64,000 bases of DNA from an uncultured Latescibacterota bacterium (GTDB lineage Bacteria > Latescibacterota > UBA2968): positions 2,403,339 to 2,467,338 of the forward strand of contig OX638329.1 of NCBI GenBank assembly GCA_951812755.1, read 5' to 3'. Each line of letters starts with the position of its first letter. The stretch's first letter is position 1. The notes beneath the pieces are model-generated. The model saw nothing but the letters and a program-made list of their open reading frames with translations, searched no databases and had not been told where the DNA came from. The translations under genes and the position numbers were made by a program. This document shows positions 33,156 through 41,704 of the stretch, in pieces.

Positions 33156-33881
33156 ATGTCTGTATCCATACCAGATGGCCTCGTTGTCCTCACTTTTGAT
33201 GACGGTGTCAAATCACAACATACCTTCGCGGCACCCATCTTGCGCGAATGCGGGTTCAACGCCACTTTTTATATTACTGAGGGCTTGAACTTTCTCGCGG
33301 ACAAAACGCGCTATCTCACCTGGGAAGAGGTGCGGGAATTACACGACCTGGGTTTTGAAATTGGGAATCATACGCGGCAGCACAAAAGCGTTGCCAATCA
33401 ATCAGGTGAGGAACTTTTATCCGATATCCGCCACATTGATCGCCGGTGTAATCACTACGGCATACCGATTCCCACCACATTTTGTTACCCCGGTTATACC
33501 AATACTCCCGAAGCCGTTGAGGTGCTCAAAAAACGCGGTTTTACTTATGCCCGACGTGGGATGGCACCAGAATATCCTTATGATAGGGAAGGTGGTCGCG
33601 GCCCGGCCTATAATCCCGTGCAACACGACCGTCTCCTCATTCCGACTACGGGTGCGTCGGGGCCGCACTGGAACTTCGACGATTTCTTGTGGTCGCTTGA
33701 GCAGGCACAAAAAGGTTGCGCCACAGTTCTCACTTTTCACGGGGTGCCCGATCTCGATCATCCCTGGGTGCATACCGAACCCGCATTTTTTGAACGCTGT
33801 ATGCAGCATCTTACAGATAATGGACACAGAGTAATCGCTCTGCGCGATCTCACAAACTATATTACAAACCTGAACGACTAG
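33156..33881 (+). CDS. Polysaccharide deacetylase (NodB) family protein
   Basis: A 241-residue NodB-domain protein. TFDDG near residue 13 gives the catalytic and metal-binding Asp pair, HTRQH near 70 gives the two metal His, and TFCYPGYTNT near 106 and LTFHGVPD near 195 form the remaining active-site walls. Cytoplasmic, so a small amide or N-acetyl-sugar substrate is possible. Its C-terminus (ALRDLTNYITNLND) appears a second time at 35642-35683 beyond the DUF262 gene. Confidence 0.88.
   Translation: MSVSIPDGLVVLTFDDGVKSQHTFAAPILRECGFNATFYITEGLNFLADKTRYLTWEEVRELHDLGFEIGNHTRQHKSVANQSGEELLSDIRHIDRRCNHYGIPIPTTFCYPGYTNTPEAVEVLKKRGFTYARRGMAPEYPYDREGGRGPAYNPVQHDRLLIPTTGASGPHWNFDDFLWSLEQAQKGCATVLTFHGVPDLDHPWVHTEPAFFERCMQHLTDNGHRVIALRDLTNYITNLND
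33837..33859. repeat. Left copy of NodB 3'-end direct repeat
   Basis: Matches 35642-35664 at 20 of 23 bases, with 13 consecutive identical bases (ATCTCACAAACTA), in the same frame. The two copies bracket the DUF262 gene. Confidence 0.75.
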
Positions 33882-33891
33882 GGAAAAGGCT

Positions 33892-35637
33892 ATGTACCAG
33901 ACCGGTTACACGATCAAAGAAACCCTTGATCAAATTCAAAGCAATGAACTTGTATTGCCCGCTATCCAACGCGAGTTCGTATGGCGGCCCGAACAGATTT
34001 GCCGCCTGTTCGACAGTCTGATGCAAGGCTACCCCTTTGGCACATTTCTCTATTGGCAAGTCAACCGAGAGAACAGCGACAAATTTAAGTTCTACGACTT
34101 CGTTCTAAACTATCACCAGAAAAGCAATCGCCACAACCCAACTCTGCCGATGATGTCGGACCGGAACTTAACGGCAGTCTTGGATGGACAGCAGCGTCTA
34201 ACAGCACTGAACATCGGTCTGCGCGGTTCTATGGCACTGAAACAGCCCAAATTGTGGTGGAGTAATCCCAATGCTTTCCCCGTCTGTAAGCTCTACCTTG
34301 ACCTACTTTGGCAACCTGACGAAGACGATGAGGAAGGGCTGAAATATCTCTTCAATTTCCGCACCGATGAAGAAATTGCAGCAGTCAATGAGAAGGAATG
34401 CTGGTTTCTTGTTAGGGATATACTATCTATGAGTAGTGGCCCTGCTATGGTTAGATGGTTGAACAGCCAGCTACCGCAAGAACAGGTGGATCTGGCTTAC
34501 GAAACACTTCATGAACTTCATAAAGTCGTGCATACTGACCATCTAATAGCCTTTTATGAAGAGCGTGAGCAAGAACTGGAGAAAGTACTCCAGATTTTTA
34601 TTCGCATGAACAGCGGTGGAACAATCCTGTCATATTCCGATATGCTCCTTTCAGTAGCGGTGGCGCAATGGAAACAGCATGATGCCCGAGAAGAGATTCA
34701 CTCTCTAGTAGATAATCTCAATGATATTGGCAGCGGCTTCACGTTCCCCAAAGACCTTGTTCTCAAAGCCGGGCTGATGCTGATCGACATTGGTAGCGTT
34801 GCATTCAAAGTGGATAACTTTAATCGTGAGAATATGGCCGACTTTGAGAGAATGTGGGACGACATCAAGCGGGCATTGACGCTGACTGTCCAGCTTATTT
34901 CCAATTTTGGATTTAACGGGCAGAACTTAACAGCGACAAACGCTATTTTGCCCATTGCATACTATCTCTATAAGAAAAACCCCAGACAAGCTTACCTGAC
35001 AAGCAGCAAGTTCAATGAGGACAGGAAGGCAATCCGTGAATGGTTAATCATAAGCCTGCTAAAAGGCGTATGGGGCGGATCTTCGGATACACTGCTGACC
35101 GCCCTCAGACAGGTTATCAGAGTAAATGGCTGCAACAGCGGCTTTCCTGTTACACAAGTCCAAGAAGAACTGACCCGGCAAGGCCGTTCCCTGATATTTG
35201 AGGATGAAGAAATTGAGGATTTAGCAGATATTCAGTACGGCAACAGACTCGCCTTCGCTCTGCTTTCATTGCTCTTCCCTTTCGTTAAGGTACATACCGA
35301 ACAGTTCCACATTGACCACATCTTCCCGACAGCACGGTTCACTCGGCATAGTCTCAGGTCTGCCGGTGTCCCCGAAGACAAGATAGACGACTACATCCAA
35401 CGCCGTAACGGACTTGCTAACCTTCAACTGCTTCAAGGTGCAAAGAACATCGAAAAAAGTGCCAAGATGCCGAACGAATGGCTGAAGGAAGTCAATCCCG
35501 ATTTCAAAAGTAGGCAGCAATACCGAAACAACCACCTACTTGACGAAATTCCCGAAACTATGCCCAAGTTTGAGACTTTCTATAACGCAAGACGAGAACG
35601 TTTAAAGGCAGAAATTAAACGATTGCTGGGTAGATAA
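33892..35637 (+). CDS. DUF262 / GmrSD-type restriction protein
   Basis: A 581-residue DUF262 protein. The N-terminal ParB/Srx-like NTPase half shows LPAIQREFVWRPEQ near residue 22, YPFGTFLYW, LDGQQRLTAL near 101 and FIRMNSGGT near 236. The C-terminal HNH-type nuclease half has HIDHIFP near 473 and NLQLLQGAKNIEKS. DUF262 proteins include the GmrSD type IV enzymes that cut modified phage DNA and other defence effectors. It stands alone between two genes that were formerly adjacent (see the remnant at 35642). AGGGAAAAGG precedes its ATG. Confidence 0.88.
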   Translation: MYQTGYTIKETLDQIQSNELVLPAIQREFVWRPEQICRLFDSLMQGYPFGTFLYWQVNRENSDKFKFYDFVLNYHQKSNRHNPTLPMMSDRNLTAVLDGQQRLTALNIGLRGSMALKQPKLWWSNPNAFPVCKLYLDLLWQPDEDDEEGLKYLFNFRTDEEIAAVNEKECWFLVRDILSMSSGPAMVRWLNSQLPQEQVDLAYETLHELHKVVHTDHLIAFYEEREQELEKVLQIFIRMNSGGTILSYSDMLLSVAVAQWKQHDAREEIHSLVDNLNDIGSGFTFPKDLVLKAGLMLIDIGSVAFKVDNFNRENMADFERMWDDIKRALTLTVQLISNFGFNGQNLTATNAILPIAYYLYKKNPRQAYLTSSKFNEDRKAIREWLIISLLKGVWGGSSDTLLTALRQVIRVNGCNSGFPVTQVQEELTRQGRSLIFEDEEIEDLADIQYGNRLAFALLSLLFPFVKVHTEQFHIDHIFPTARFTRHSLRSAGVPEDKIDDYIQRRNGLANLQLLQGAKNIEKSAKMPNEWLKEVNPDFKSRQQYRNNHLLDEIPETMPKFETFYNARRERLKAEIKRLLGR

Positions 35638-35641
35638 ACTT

Positions 35642-35683
35642 GCCCTACGCAATCTCACAAACTACACCGCTATGGAGTCCTGA
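35642..35683 (+). pseudogene. Remnant of the NodB gene 3' end
   Basis: Beginning four bases after the DUF262 stop, the DNA reads in frame as ALRNLTNYTAMES and stop, matching the real NodB C-terminus ALRDLTNYITNLND. Differences include synonymous changes (GCT/GCC, CTG/CTA, TAT/TAC). The stop TGA is one base before the PhyH ATG, and GGAG inside the remnant is the PhyH ribosome site, so this was the native end of the gene upstream of PhyH. Confidence 0.78.
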
Positions 35684-35684
35684 T

Positions 35685-36485
35685 ATGGTCGATCCTCTTC
35701 CTCTTGTCGCCTATGATACACTTGCAGAGCAAACCGAAGCTCTGTACCGCGATGGCTATGCGTATTTACCAGGTGTATTGACGTCCGATAAAGTGACAAA
35801 ACTTCGCGGTCACATGGATGCGCTTACACCTATCCCGGAAAGTTTTGACAAAAACGGGCGCCCTGAAGACATCGGCTTTATAAATAAACACATCAACAAT
35901 GCGTTCAATCGACACCCTCACTTCTTGCAATTTCTCGACAGTTCCGGCGTTATTGAGATTGCTGAAGCCATACACGGCGACGATTGCCACTGTATCGGCA
36001 TGACCGCATGGATGACTGGTCCCGGGCGTCCCGACCAGAACCTCCATACTGACTGGCTTCCCCTGAGTCTGCCGGCAGATATACTTGAGGATTCTCGGGT
36101 GCGTATTCCTATTTTTATCACTACGGCGCATTTCTATCTCGATGACATTACCGAAGCCCTTGGTCCCACTAATTTTATCCCTGGCAGCCATCTTTCGGGC
36201 AGAAGTCCCAATGGCGATACAACATGGAAAGGCCAGACTGAAAAATCCATTATGTGCAATGCCGGCGATGTGGTCATTTTCCGCAGTGAGGTCTGGCATC
36301 GCGGCACGGCCAATACCAGCGATAAAACGCGCTATTTGCTTCAGGTCCACTATGCGAAACGCATGATTACGCAAAAATATCCACCCTATCTCAACCGTTT
36401 TCAGTTTGACCCTGAAATTCTCGAGCAAGCAACCCCGCGCCAGCGCCGTCTGATGGGCGATCACAAAAGCAGCAATTACGATTGA
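35685..36485 (+). CDS. Phytanoyl-CoA dioxygenase (PhyH) family protein
   Basis: A 266-residue Fe(II)/2-oxoglutarate dioxygenase. The iron motif is intact: NLHTDW near residue 125 (H-T-D) and the distal His in VWHRGTAN near 205, followed by TRYLLQV whose Arg suits 2-oxoglutarate binding. The ATG at 35685 is chosen for its GGAG nine bases upstream. Its closest ancestral neighbour was the NodB gene; hemJ follows after 10 bases. The substrate is unknown. Confidence 0.87.
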   Translation: MVDPLPLVAYDTLAEQTEALYRDGYAYLPGVLTSDKVTKLRGHMDALTPIPESFDKNGRPEDIGFINKHINNAFNRHPHFLQFLDSSGVIEIAEAIHGDDCHCIGMTAWMTGPGRPDQNLHTDWLPLSLPADILEDSRVRIPIFITTAHFYLDDITEALGPTNFIPGSHLSGRSPNGDTTWKGQTEKSIMCNAGDVVIFRSEVWHRGTANTSDKTRYLLQVHYAKRMITQKYPPYLNRFQFDPEILEQATPRQRRLMGDHKSSNYD

Positions 36486-36495
36486 GGAGTACACT

Positions 36496-36930
36496 GTGAC
36501 TTTCTTGATAGGATATTATCTTTGGCTAAAAGTTGTACATCTCATCGCCATGATTGGCTGGATGGTCGGTATTTTGTATTTACCGAGGCTATTTGCCTAT
36601 CACGCCGATGCCTCTGCTGATACGGATGAGACATTTCAGCAGATGGAATACAATCTTATGCGGCTTCTGCTTATGCCCTGTATGATTGTCGTTTTTATTA
36701 CGGGTATTCTTTTGATTTTTGCAACGGAGAGCCTGGCGAGCGGGTGGCTTCACACCAAAATTTTACTCGTTCTCATGCTCGCGGGATTGCACGGCATGAT
36801 GTCGCGCCAGCGCAAGAATTTTCAACGCGGCGAAAATACCAGAAGCGCAGCTTATTTTCGCACATTTAGCCACGTCACAACGCTTATTGTGGTCCTCGTT
36901 GTCGCGCTGGCTGTTTTAAAACCTTTTTAG
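36496..36930 (+). CDS. hemJ: HemJ-like protoporphyrinogen oxidase
   Basis: A 144-residue four-helix membrane protein of the HemJ family (formerly UPF0093). WLKVVHLIAMIGWMVGILYLPR has the conserved His near residue 15 and the Trp/Leu-Pro-Arg motif, and a second conserved segment is LHTKILLVLMLAGLHGMMSR. HemJ oxidises protoporphyrinogen IX in haem synthesis. It starts with GTG at 36496 preceded by GAGGAG. The link with the HemL-like gene upstream is probably coincidental. Confidence 0.88.
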   Translation: MTFLIGYYLWLKVVHLIAMIGWMVGILYLPRLFAYHADASADTDETFQQMEYNLMRLLLMPCMIVVFITGILLIFATESLASGWLHTKILLVLMLAGLHGMMSRQRKNFQRGENTRSAAYFRTFSHVTTLIVVLVVALAVLKPF

Positions 36931-36953
36931 CATCCTTTTGAGTGGGAGTGAAC

Positions 36954-37706
36954 ATGGCAAACGACGAATTTGTGATTCCGCGACGATTGATCAACTCGGA
37001 CCGGGAAGAAACACCGAGGTCCTTGCTGGACCTGATTGAACAGGGACCATTTGATTTGGACACGGCGGCGTGGTGGATGTCGCATGTGACGAATGGGGCA
37101 TCGTGGATCGTGGGGTCGGGGCCGGGCGGAATCGGGAAATCGACGACGATGCGTTCCTTTCTGAGCGTTGTACCCGGGGACCGGGCATTTGCAATCGCGA
37201 TGCCGGGAGAGATCCCGCCGCTCGCGGATCAGCAGAAACGCTGCACGATTGCGCTCGAGTTGAGCGATCATCGGCCGCCCGGCTACCTTTGGGACCAGAA
37301 TCTGCGTGACTTCTTTGACCTGTCGAAGGCGGGACATCAGCTTGTGGGGAATGTCCACGCGGATACGGTGGAAGAGACGCGTGAACAGATCGTCGGGGCG
37401 TGCAGCGTTCCCGAGGAACAGTTCCATCATATCAATATCATCGCATTCGTCTGGCTGGAAGGTTATGAACGCGGACAAAGTAGGCGGATCAGGGATCAGA
37501 CGTCGCGGCGGTTTCTGACAAGCGTGCATTACACCGATGGTTCAGGTGCTCACGAGCAAGTCTATTCGGAAGGATCAGGACTCTCGCCCAACGCACCGAG
37601 GGATGTGGCGCACGAAGCAAAGTGCCGAACTTTTTTGGAGGAGGCATTGGGAGAAGCGTCGCGGGATATGGATGAATTGAGGGAGCGATATCTGGCCTGG
37701 CATTAG
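36954..37706 (+). CDS. P-loop ATPase of unknown role
   Basis: A 250-residue protein with a clear Walker A, GSGPGGIGKSTTM, near residue 55. CTIALELSDHRPPGY near 97 could be Walker B, and LVGNVHADTVEETREQIV near 131 resembles the His-box of VirB11/CpaF-type secretion ATPases (G-N-x-H-A-D-T). The length is below that of those families and no secretion genes are near. GC content is visibly higher than in the genes before it, similar to the esterase that follows. GGGAGTG precedes the ATG at 36954. Confidence 0.68.
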   Translation: MANDEFVIPRRLINSDREETPRSLLDLIEQGPFDLDTAAWWMSHVTNGASWIVGSGPGGIGKSTTMRSFLSVVPGDRAFAIAMPGEIPPLADQQKRCTIALELSDHRPPGYLWDQNLRDFFDLSKAGHQLVGNVHADTVEETREQIVGACSVPEEQFHHINIIAFVWLEGYERGQSRRIRDQTSRRFLTSVHYTDGSGAHEQVYSEGSGLSPNAPRDVAHEAKCRTFLEEALGEASRDMDELRERYLAWH

Positions 37707-37757
37707 GAGCGGGTGGATCCCCTTCGACTGGTAGCAGTCTCACGGACATTTTTTCGA

Positions 37758-38888
37758 TCAGGTCTGAATCTGCTCCAACCAGCCTTCCAAGGTGTAGCTC
37801 GGGTCGCCTATTTCCTCCGGGCGGAGGCACGATAGGTCGGTGCGGTGCATGGGCCGAATGCCGAGGTCGGGAAGGGTGGCGCCGCGCTGGTGGAGGTCGG
37901 TGCCGTAGAGTTTTTCCAGGACGATGCCATTGGCGTCGCACCAGTCGCCCGAGTTGAGGGTGGGCAGGCTCTCTTTGGGGTCGAAACCGGGAGCGCCGAG
38001 GTGGCGGTGGATCCATTCTATGGCGACGGTGTAGCCGAAATAGGGTCGGTGCCCTCCCGCCGGTTCGAACCAGCAAGCGATGTGGCCGTCCGGGAAATTC
38101 GGAGTCGCGCAGGCCACGGTGTTCCGGGTACCTTTCCACGCGGTGCCATCCCCCTCTGTGTCGATGATGATGTCGGCGTCGCCGTTGAGGATGAGGACGG
38201 CGCAGTGGGGCGCAGATAGGGAGAGGAATTCGGGCCAGGTGCAGAGGGTGCGCAGGCGCTGATTCGGGACGCGGGTGCAGAACTTGCCGGTGACTGTCAT
38301 GGTGTCACACAGCGCCCAACCGGAGACCAGGGCCAGCTTGAGGCGGGTGTCGAGGGCCAGCATCCAGGAGGCCTTGGCGCCGCCGAGAGAGTTCCCCGCC
38401 ACACCGACGCGCTCCTGGTCGATGTCGCTCCGGGTGAAGAGGAAATCGATGCCCCGCATCGTGTCGAAGACGAGCTTGCCCATGATGAGCCGACCAGCCC
38501 TATCGGCGCAGGTGTGGACCTCTTCGGGGTCGTGCGCCCGGGTACCCATGTCGCTGCAGATGTGCCGCTCTTCTTCTCCGATTGGGTCCAGCACCAGGCA
38601 GGCCAGCCCGAGTTTGGCGTAGAGCTGGGGGATGTAGGTGTACTGCCACTGGCTTTTGCTGCCGCCGTGGCCGCAGGTTATCACGATGGACGGCATGGGT
38701 GCGGTGGGGTGTGCCGGTCGATAGAGTACGGAGGGGACGCGGGAACCGGGTTCGCTCGTCCAGATCCATTTTTCGACGACGATTCCATCCCGTTCGATCT
38801 GTCCGCGGAACTCCGGATCCAGGTCGCAGCGGACCGTGGGGATGCCCAGGAGGTCGTGCAGGGCGCGGCGCAGGGATTCGGTCTGCAT
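37758..38888 (-). CDS. Alpha/beta-hydrolase, acetyl-xylan-esterase-like
   Basis: A 376-residue hydrolase of the large serine-esterase type. The nucleophile motif GNSLGGAKASW lies near residue 181, an Asp in LNGDADIII near 251 and the His in PAGGHRPYFG near 290. CGHGGSKSQW near 72 forms the oxyanion region and LVLDPIGEEER near 98 a conserved lid strand, as in AB-hydrolase families acting on carbohydrate esters. ATG at 38888 is used because the open frame upstream enters the tmRNA region. The gene is GC-rich like its neighbour. Confidence 0.8.
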   Translation of the reverse strand: MQTESLRRALHDLLGIPTVRCDLDPEFRGQIERDGIVVEKWIWTSEPGSRVPSVLYRPAHPTAPMPSIVITCGHGGSKSQWQYTYIPQLYAKLGLACLVLDPIGEEERHICSDMGTRAHDPEEVHTCADRAGRLIMGKLVFDTMRGIDFLFTRSDIDQERVGVAGNSLGGAKASWMLALDTRLKLALVSGWALCDTMTVTGKFCTRVPNQRLRTLCTWPEFLSLSAPHCAVLILNGDADIIIDTEGDGTAWKGTRNTVACATPNFPDGHIACWFEPAGGHRPYFGYTVAIEWIHRHLGAPGFDPKESLPTLNSGDWCDANGIVLEKLYGTDLHQRGATLPDLGIRPMHRTDLSCLRPEEIGDPSYTLEGWLEQIQT

Positions 38889-38940
38889 GGGAATGCTCTT
38901 TAGCAGGGCAGCGGGATGTAGGCGTGCCTTGAGACAGTGA

Positions 38941-38968
38941 AGGGCCGGCCTGTAGATCGGCCCGCCCT
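38941..38968. terminator. Hairpin downstream of tmRNA
   Basis: AGGGCCGGCC and GGCCCGCCCT form a 10-base stem with one mismatch. It lies seven bases beyond the tmRNA 3' end but has no T-run, so termination is only possible, not certain. Confidence 0.4.
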
Positions 38969-38975
38969 GAAAGAA

Positions 38976-39361
38976 TGGTGGAGGCGGCGGGAATCGAACC
39001 CGCGTCCGAAAGCAGTTTAACAACGGCATCTACGTGTGTAGTCTATTCACTTAGGATCTCGCATCCCGCGCCCCAACAGACAGGGTCGCTGGGATGCCAG
39101 CTCGATGGTTGGGGCTGTGGCCCACTCTCATCCGGAGGCCCTCGAGCGGAAACCCCCGCACCAGCCTGCTCTCGTCGGCGCTCTGATCCAGACCACGCAG
39201 GCAAGGTCTGATAGAACGGACTGCGTAACGGTTAGTTAGGCAGCCATTGCGTACGTGTTATCGTCCGCAGTTGCGTTTTTTCCCAATTGTTTTACGAGGT
39301 GATTGGGCACCTCGACACGCAGCCATCATCTCTCCACCCCCGTCGAAGCCATGTCGCCCCC
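38976..39361 (-). ncRNA. ssrA: tmRNA
   Basis: One-piece tmRNA of 386 bases on the reverse strand. The 5' end GGGGGCGACATGGCTTCGAC pairs with the 3' CGCCTCC ahead of an encoded ACCA to form a seven-base acceptor stem, and the T-arm GGTTCGATTCCCG is present. The tag frame at 39268-39236 reads GCG then GACGATAACACG and so on, giving the peptide A-DDNTYAMAA before TAA. It rescues stalled ribosomes with SmpB. Confidence 0.96.
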
Positions 39362-39411
39362 AGCACGTTTTAAAATATATCTAAGTTAATCCTTCCAGTC
39401 AAGCGGTCAGC

Positions 39412-40347
39412 CTAATTTCCCCTAAACCACGCAATTGTTTGTCGCAATCCCTCTTCTGGTGTCACTTTGGGTTCCCATCCCAAAAGTTTTTGGGCCAGGG
39501 TGATATCGGGTTGTCGCATTTGGGGATCGTCGCCGATTTGTGCGTTGGGCATCAGCGCGATTTCGCTTTTGCTATCCGTTAGCTCAATAATCTTTTTTGC
39601 CAGATCTAACATCGATGTCTCACTCGCTGGATTGCCGATGTTTACGGGTGTGTGATAATCTGTGTGCATCAATCGATAGATCCCATCAATCAGGTCTGAA
39701 ACATAACAAATACTGCGCGTTTGACTGCCATCGCCATATACTTTTAGTGGTTCACCTGCCAGTGCCTGATTGACAAAATTGGGAATGGCTCGTCCATCGT
39801 TTTTGCGCATGCGGGGACCATAGGTATTAAAAATCCGCACAATCCGCGTATCGACCTCGCTTTCGCGGTGATAGGCCATTGTCATGGCCTCGGCAAAACG
39901 CTTGGCTTCGTCATAGACGCCACGCACACCCAGTGTATTGACATTGCCCAAATACGATTCTGGCTGTGGATGCACCAGGGGGTCGCCGTAAATCTCGGAT
40001 GTTGAGGCCAAAAAAAACTTCGCTTTTTTTGCACGCGCCACACCGAGCGCGTTGTGTGTGCCATGTGCGCCCACTTTCAGGATGCGGATTGGATAGCGCG
40101 AAAAATCATCGGGGCTGGCCGGGCTGGCAAAATGCAATACATAATCCAGAGGTCCCTTCACATAGATGTATTGCGTCACATCGTGTTTGATAAATGTAAA
40201 ACCGTCTCGTCCAAACAGGTGCGCGATATTTTTTGCACGTCCGGTCAGCAGGTTATCCATGACAATTAGTTCGTGCCCTTCATCCAGCAAACGGTCACAC
40301 AAATGCGACCCTAAAAACCCCGCGCCGCCTGTTATTAAAATACGCAT
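39412..40347 (-). CDS. UDP-glucuronate decarboxylase-like NAD-dependent epimerase
   Basis: A 311-residue extended short-chain dehydrogenase. GGAGFLGS near residue 7 binds [12 protein letters not shown] and YDEAKRFAE provide the Thr/Ser, Tyr and Lys of the catalytic triad, and [16 protein letters not shown] with [12 protein letters not shown] are typical of the UXS family that makes UDP-xylose from UDP-glucuronate. It lies 10 bases after the nucleotide-sugar dehydrogenase, which could supply a UDP-uronate. ATG at 40347. Confidence 0.88.
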   Translation of the reverse strand: MRILITGGAGFLGSHLCDRLLDEGHELIVMDNLLTGRAKNIAHLFGRDGFTFIKHDVTQYIYVKGPLDYVLHFASPASPDDFSRYPIRILKVGAHGTHNALGVARAKKAKFFLASTSEIYGDPLVHPQPESYLGNVNTLGVRGVYDEAKRFAEAMTMAYHRESEVDTRIVRIFNTYGPRMRKNDGRAIPNFVNQALAGEPLKVYGDGSQTRSICYVSDLIDGIYRLMHTDYHTPVNIGNPASETSMLDLAKKIIELTDSKSEIALMPNAQIGDDPQMRQPDITLAQKLLGWEPKVTPEEGLRQTIAWFRGN

Positions 40348-40357
40348 ATAATCCCTG

Positions 40358-41704
40358 TTACAATTTAAAGACGTGATCTTTTTTTCCAGATACGGCCTGC
40401 GTGGCATTGCGCGTATCGACAATACAGCGCGCATGCTTTACAATCCATTCGTAGTCCCAATCGCTGTGATGTGTCACAATCACCACACAATGGGACTCAG
40501 TTAAGTTTTTCTCGTTCAAAGTAATGCTCTTCAAGTCCAAACTGTCTGTCTGCAAGTGACCGACAAACGGATCAGAATACGAGACCTTAGCGCCTTTCTC
40601 TACAAGCATTTCTATAATATCCAATGCCGGCGACTCGCGAATATCGCTCACATCGGGCTTGTACGTCACGCCCAATATCAAAATGTTCGAGCCTTTCAAA
40701 CACCGTTCGTATTCGTTGAGTGCGTTGGTGATTTTATCGACCACATAATTAGGCATGCTGCGCGTCACTTCGCTGGCCAATTCGATAAAGCGCGCATTGT
40801 AATTCAAGGTCTTCAGCTTCCAGGCCAGAAAGTGTGGATCAACCGGGATACAATGCCCACCCAGCCCAGGGCCGGGATAAAATGGCATAAATCCGAACGG
40901 CTTGGTCGCTGCGGCATCGATTACTTCCCAAACATCCACTCCCAGACGGTCACACATTAGTGCCACTTCATTGACAAGGCCTATATTCACACTGCGAAAT
41001 GTATTTTCCAGCAACTTGGTCATTTCAGCGGCCTGGGTCGATGAGACCGGGACGACTTCGCCAATCAATTGTCGGTAAAAATGCGTGCCTATTTCTGTGC
41101 AAGACGGTGTAATACCACCCACGACTTTGGGCGTGTTGGTAATGGTATAAACCCTATTGCCCGGATCAATGCGCTCTGGGGAAAACACCAAAAAAAAGTC
41201 TTCACCGGCCTTCAAGCCACTTTCTTCGAGCAAGGGCAATACCAGTTCATGAGTCGTACCTGGATATGTGGTACTCTCCAGAATTACCAGTTGTCCGCAA
41301 CACAATCGATCTTTGATTGCATCACACGCTTGTAAAATAAACGAGACATCCGGGTCGCGTGTTTTATTTAAGGGCGTGGGCACGCACACCACCACCACAT
41401 CGGCCTCATCGAGTACATCGCATTCTCGCGTCGCTGTCAATTTCCCCACAGCTTTGAGACCCGCCACTTCAAATTCCGATACACCTTGCACATCGGACTT
41501 TCCCGATTCGACGAGATCTACTTTGCGCGCCGATGTATCGATCCCCGTGACGGAAAATCCCACCTTACCCAATTCCACGGATAGGGCCAATCCCACATAC
41601 CCCAATCCCATCACCACCACCCGCGCCTCGTGCGATGCGATCTTCTCCTCCAGCATTTGTCTGGGGTTGGCGATGTCCTGAGACACTCTTTCTGTTATAG
41701 CCAT
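40358..41704 (-). CDS. Nucleotide sugar dehydrogenase (WbpA/TviB type)
   Basis: A 448-residue UDP-sugar 6-dehydrogenase. [18 protein letters not shown] near residue 28 binds [12 protein letters not shown] precedes the active site, [16 protein letters not shown] holds the Lys/Asn pair, and [17 protein letters not shown] carries the catalytic Cys. It oxidises a UDP-hexose or UDP-HexNAc to the uronic acid for surface polysaccharide. Its ATG overlaps the argF stop as TAATG, so the start at 41704 is well supported. Confidence 0.9.
   Translation of the reverse strand: MAITERVSQDIANPRQMLEEKIASHEARVVVMGLGYVGLALSVELGKVGFSVTGIDTSARKVDLVESGKSDVQGVSEFEVAGLKAVGKLTATRECDVLDEADVVVVCVPTPLNKTRDPDVSFILQACDAIKDRLCCGQLVILESTTYPGTTHELVLPLLEESGLKAGEDFFLVFSPERIDPGNRVYTITNTPKVVGGITPSCTEIGTHFYRQLIGEVVPVSSTQAAEMTKLLENTFRSVNIGLVNEVALMCDRLGVDVWEVIDAAATKPFGFMPFYPGPGLGGHCIPVDPHFLAWKLKTLNYNARFIELASEVTRSMPNYVVDKITNALNEYERCLKGSNILILGVTYKPDVSDIRESPALDIIEMLVEKGAKVSYSDPFVGHLQTDSLDLKSITLNEKNLTESHCVVIVTHHSDWDYEWIVKHARCIVDTRNATQAVSGKKDHVFKL

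Noticed and set aside
31809-36930. HemL-like gene plus hemJ as a haem operon
   Set aside because: The aminotransferase motifs deviate from true HemL and unrelated genes lie between them.
38975-39211. Forward open frame beginning MVEAAGIEPAS
   Set aside because: It is antisense to the 3' half of tmRNA; this peptide is a well-known artefact of tRNA-like T-arms.
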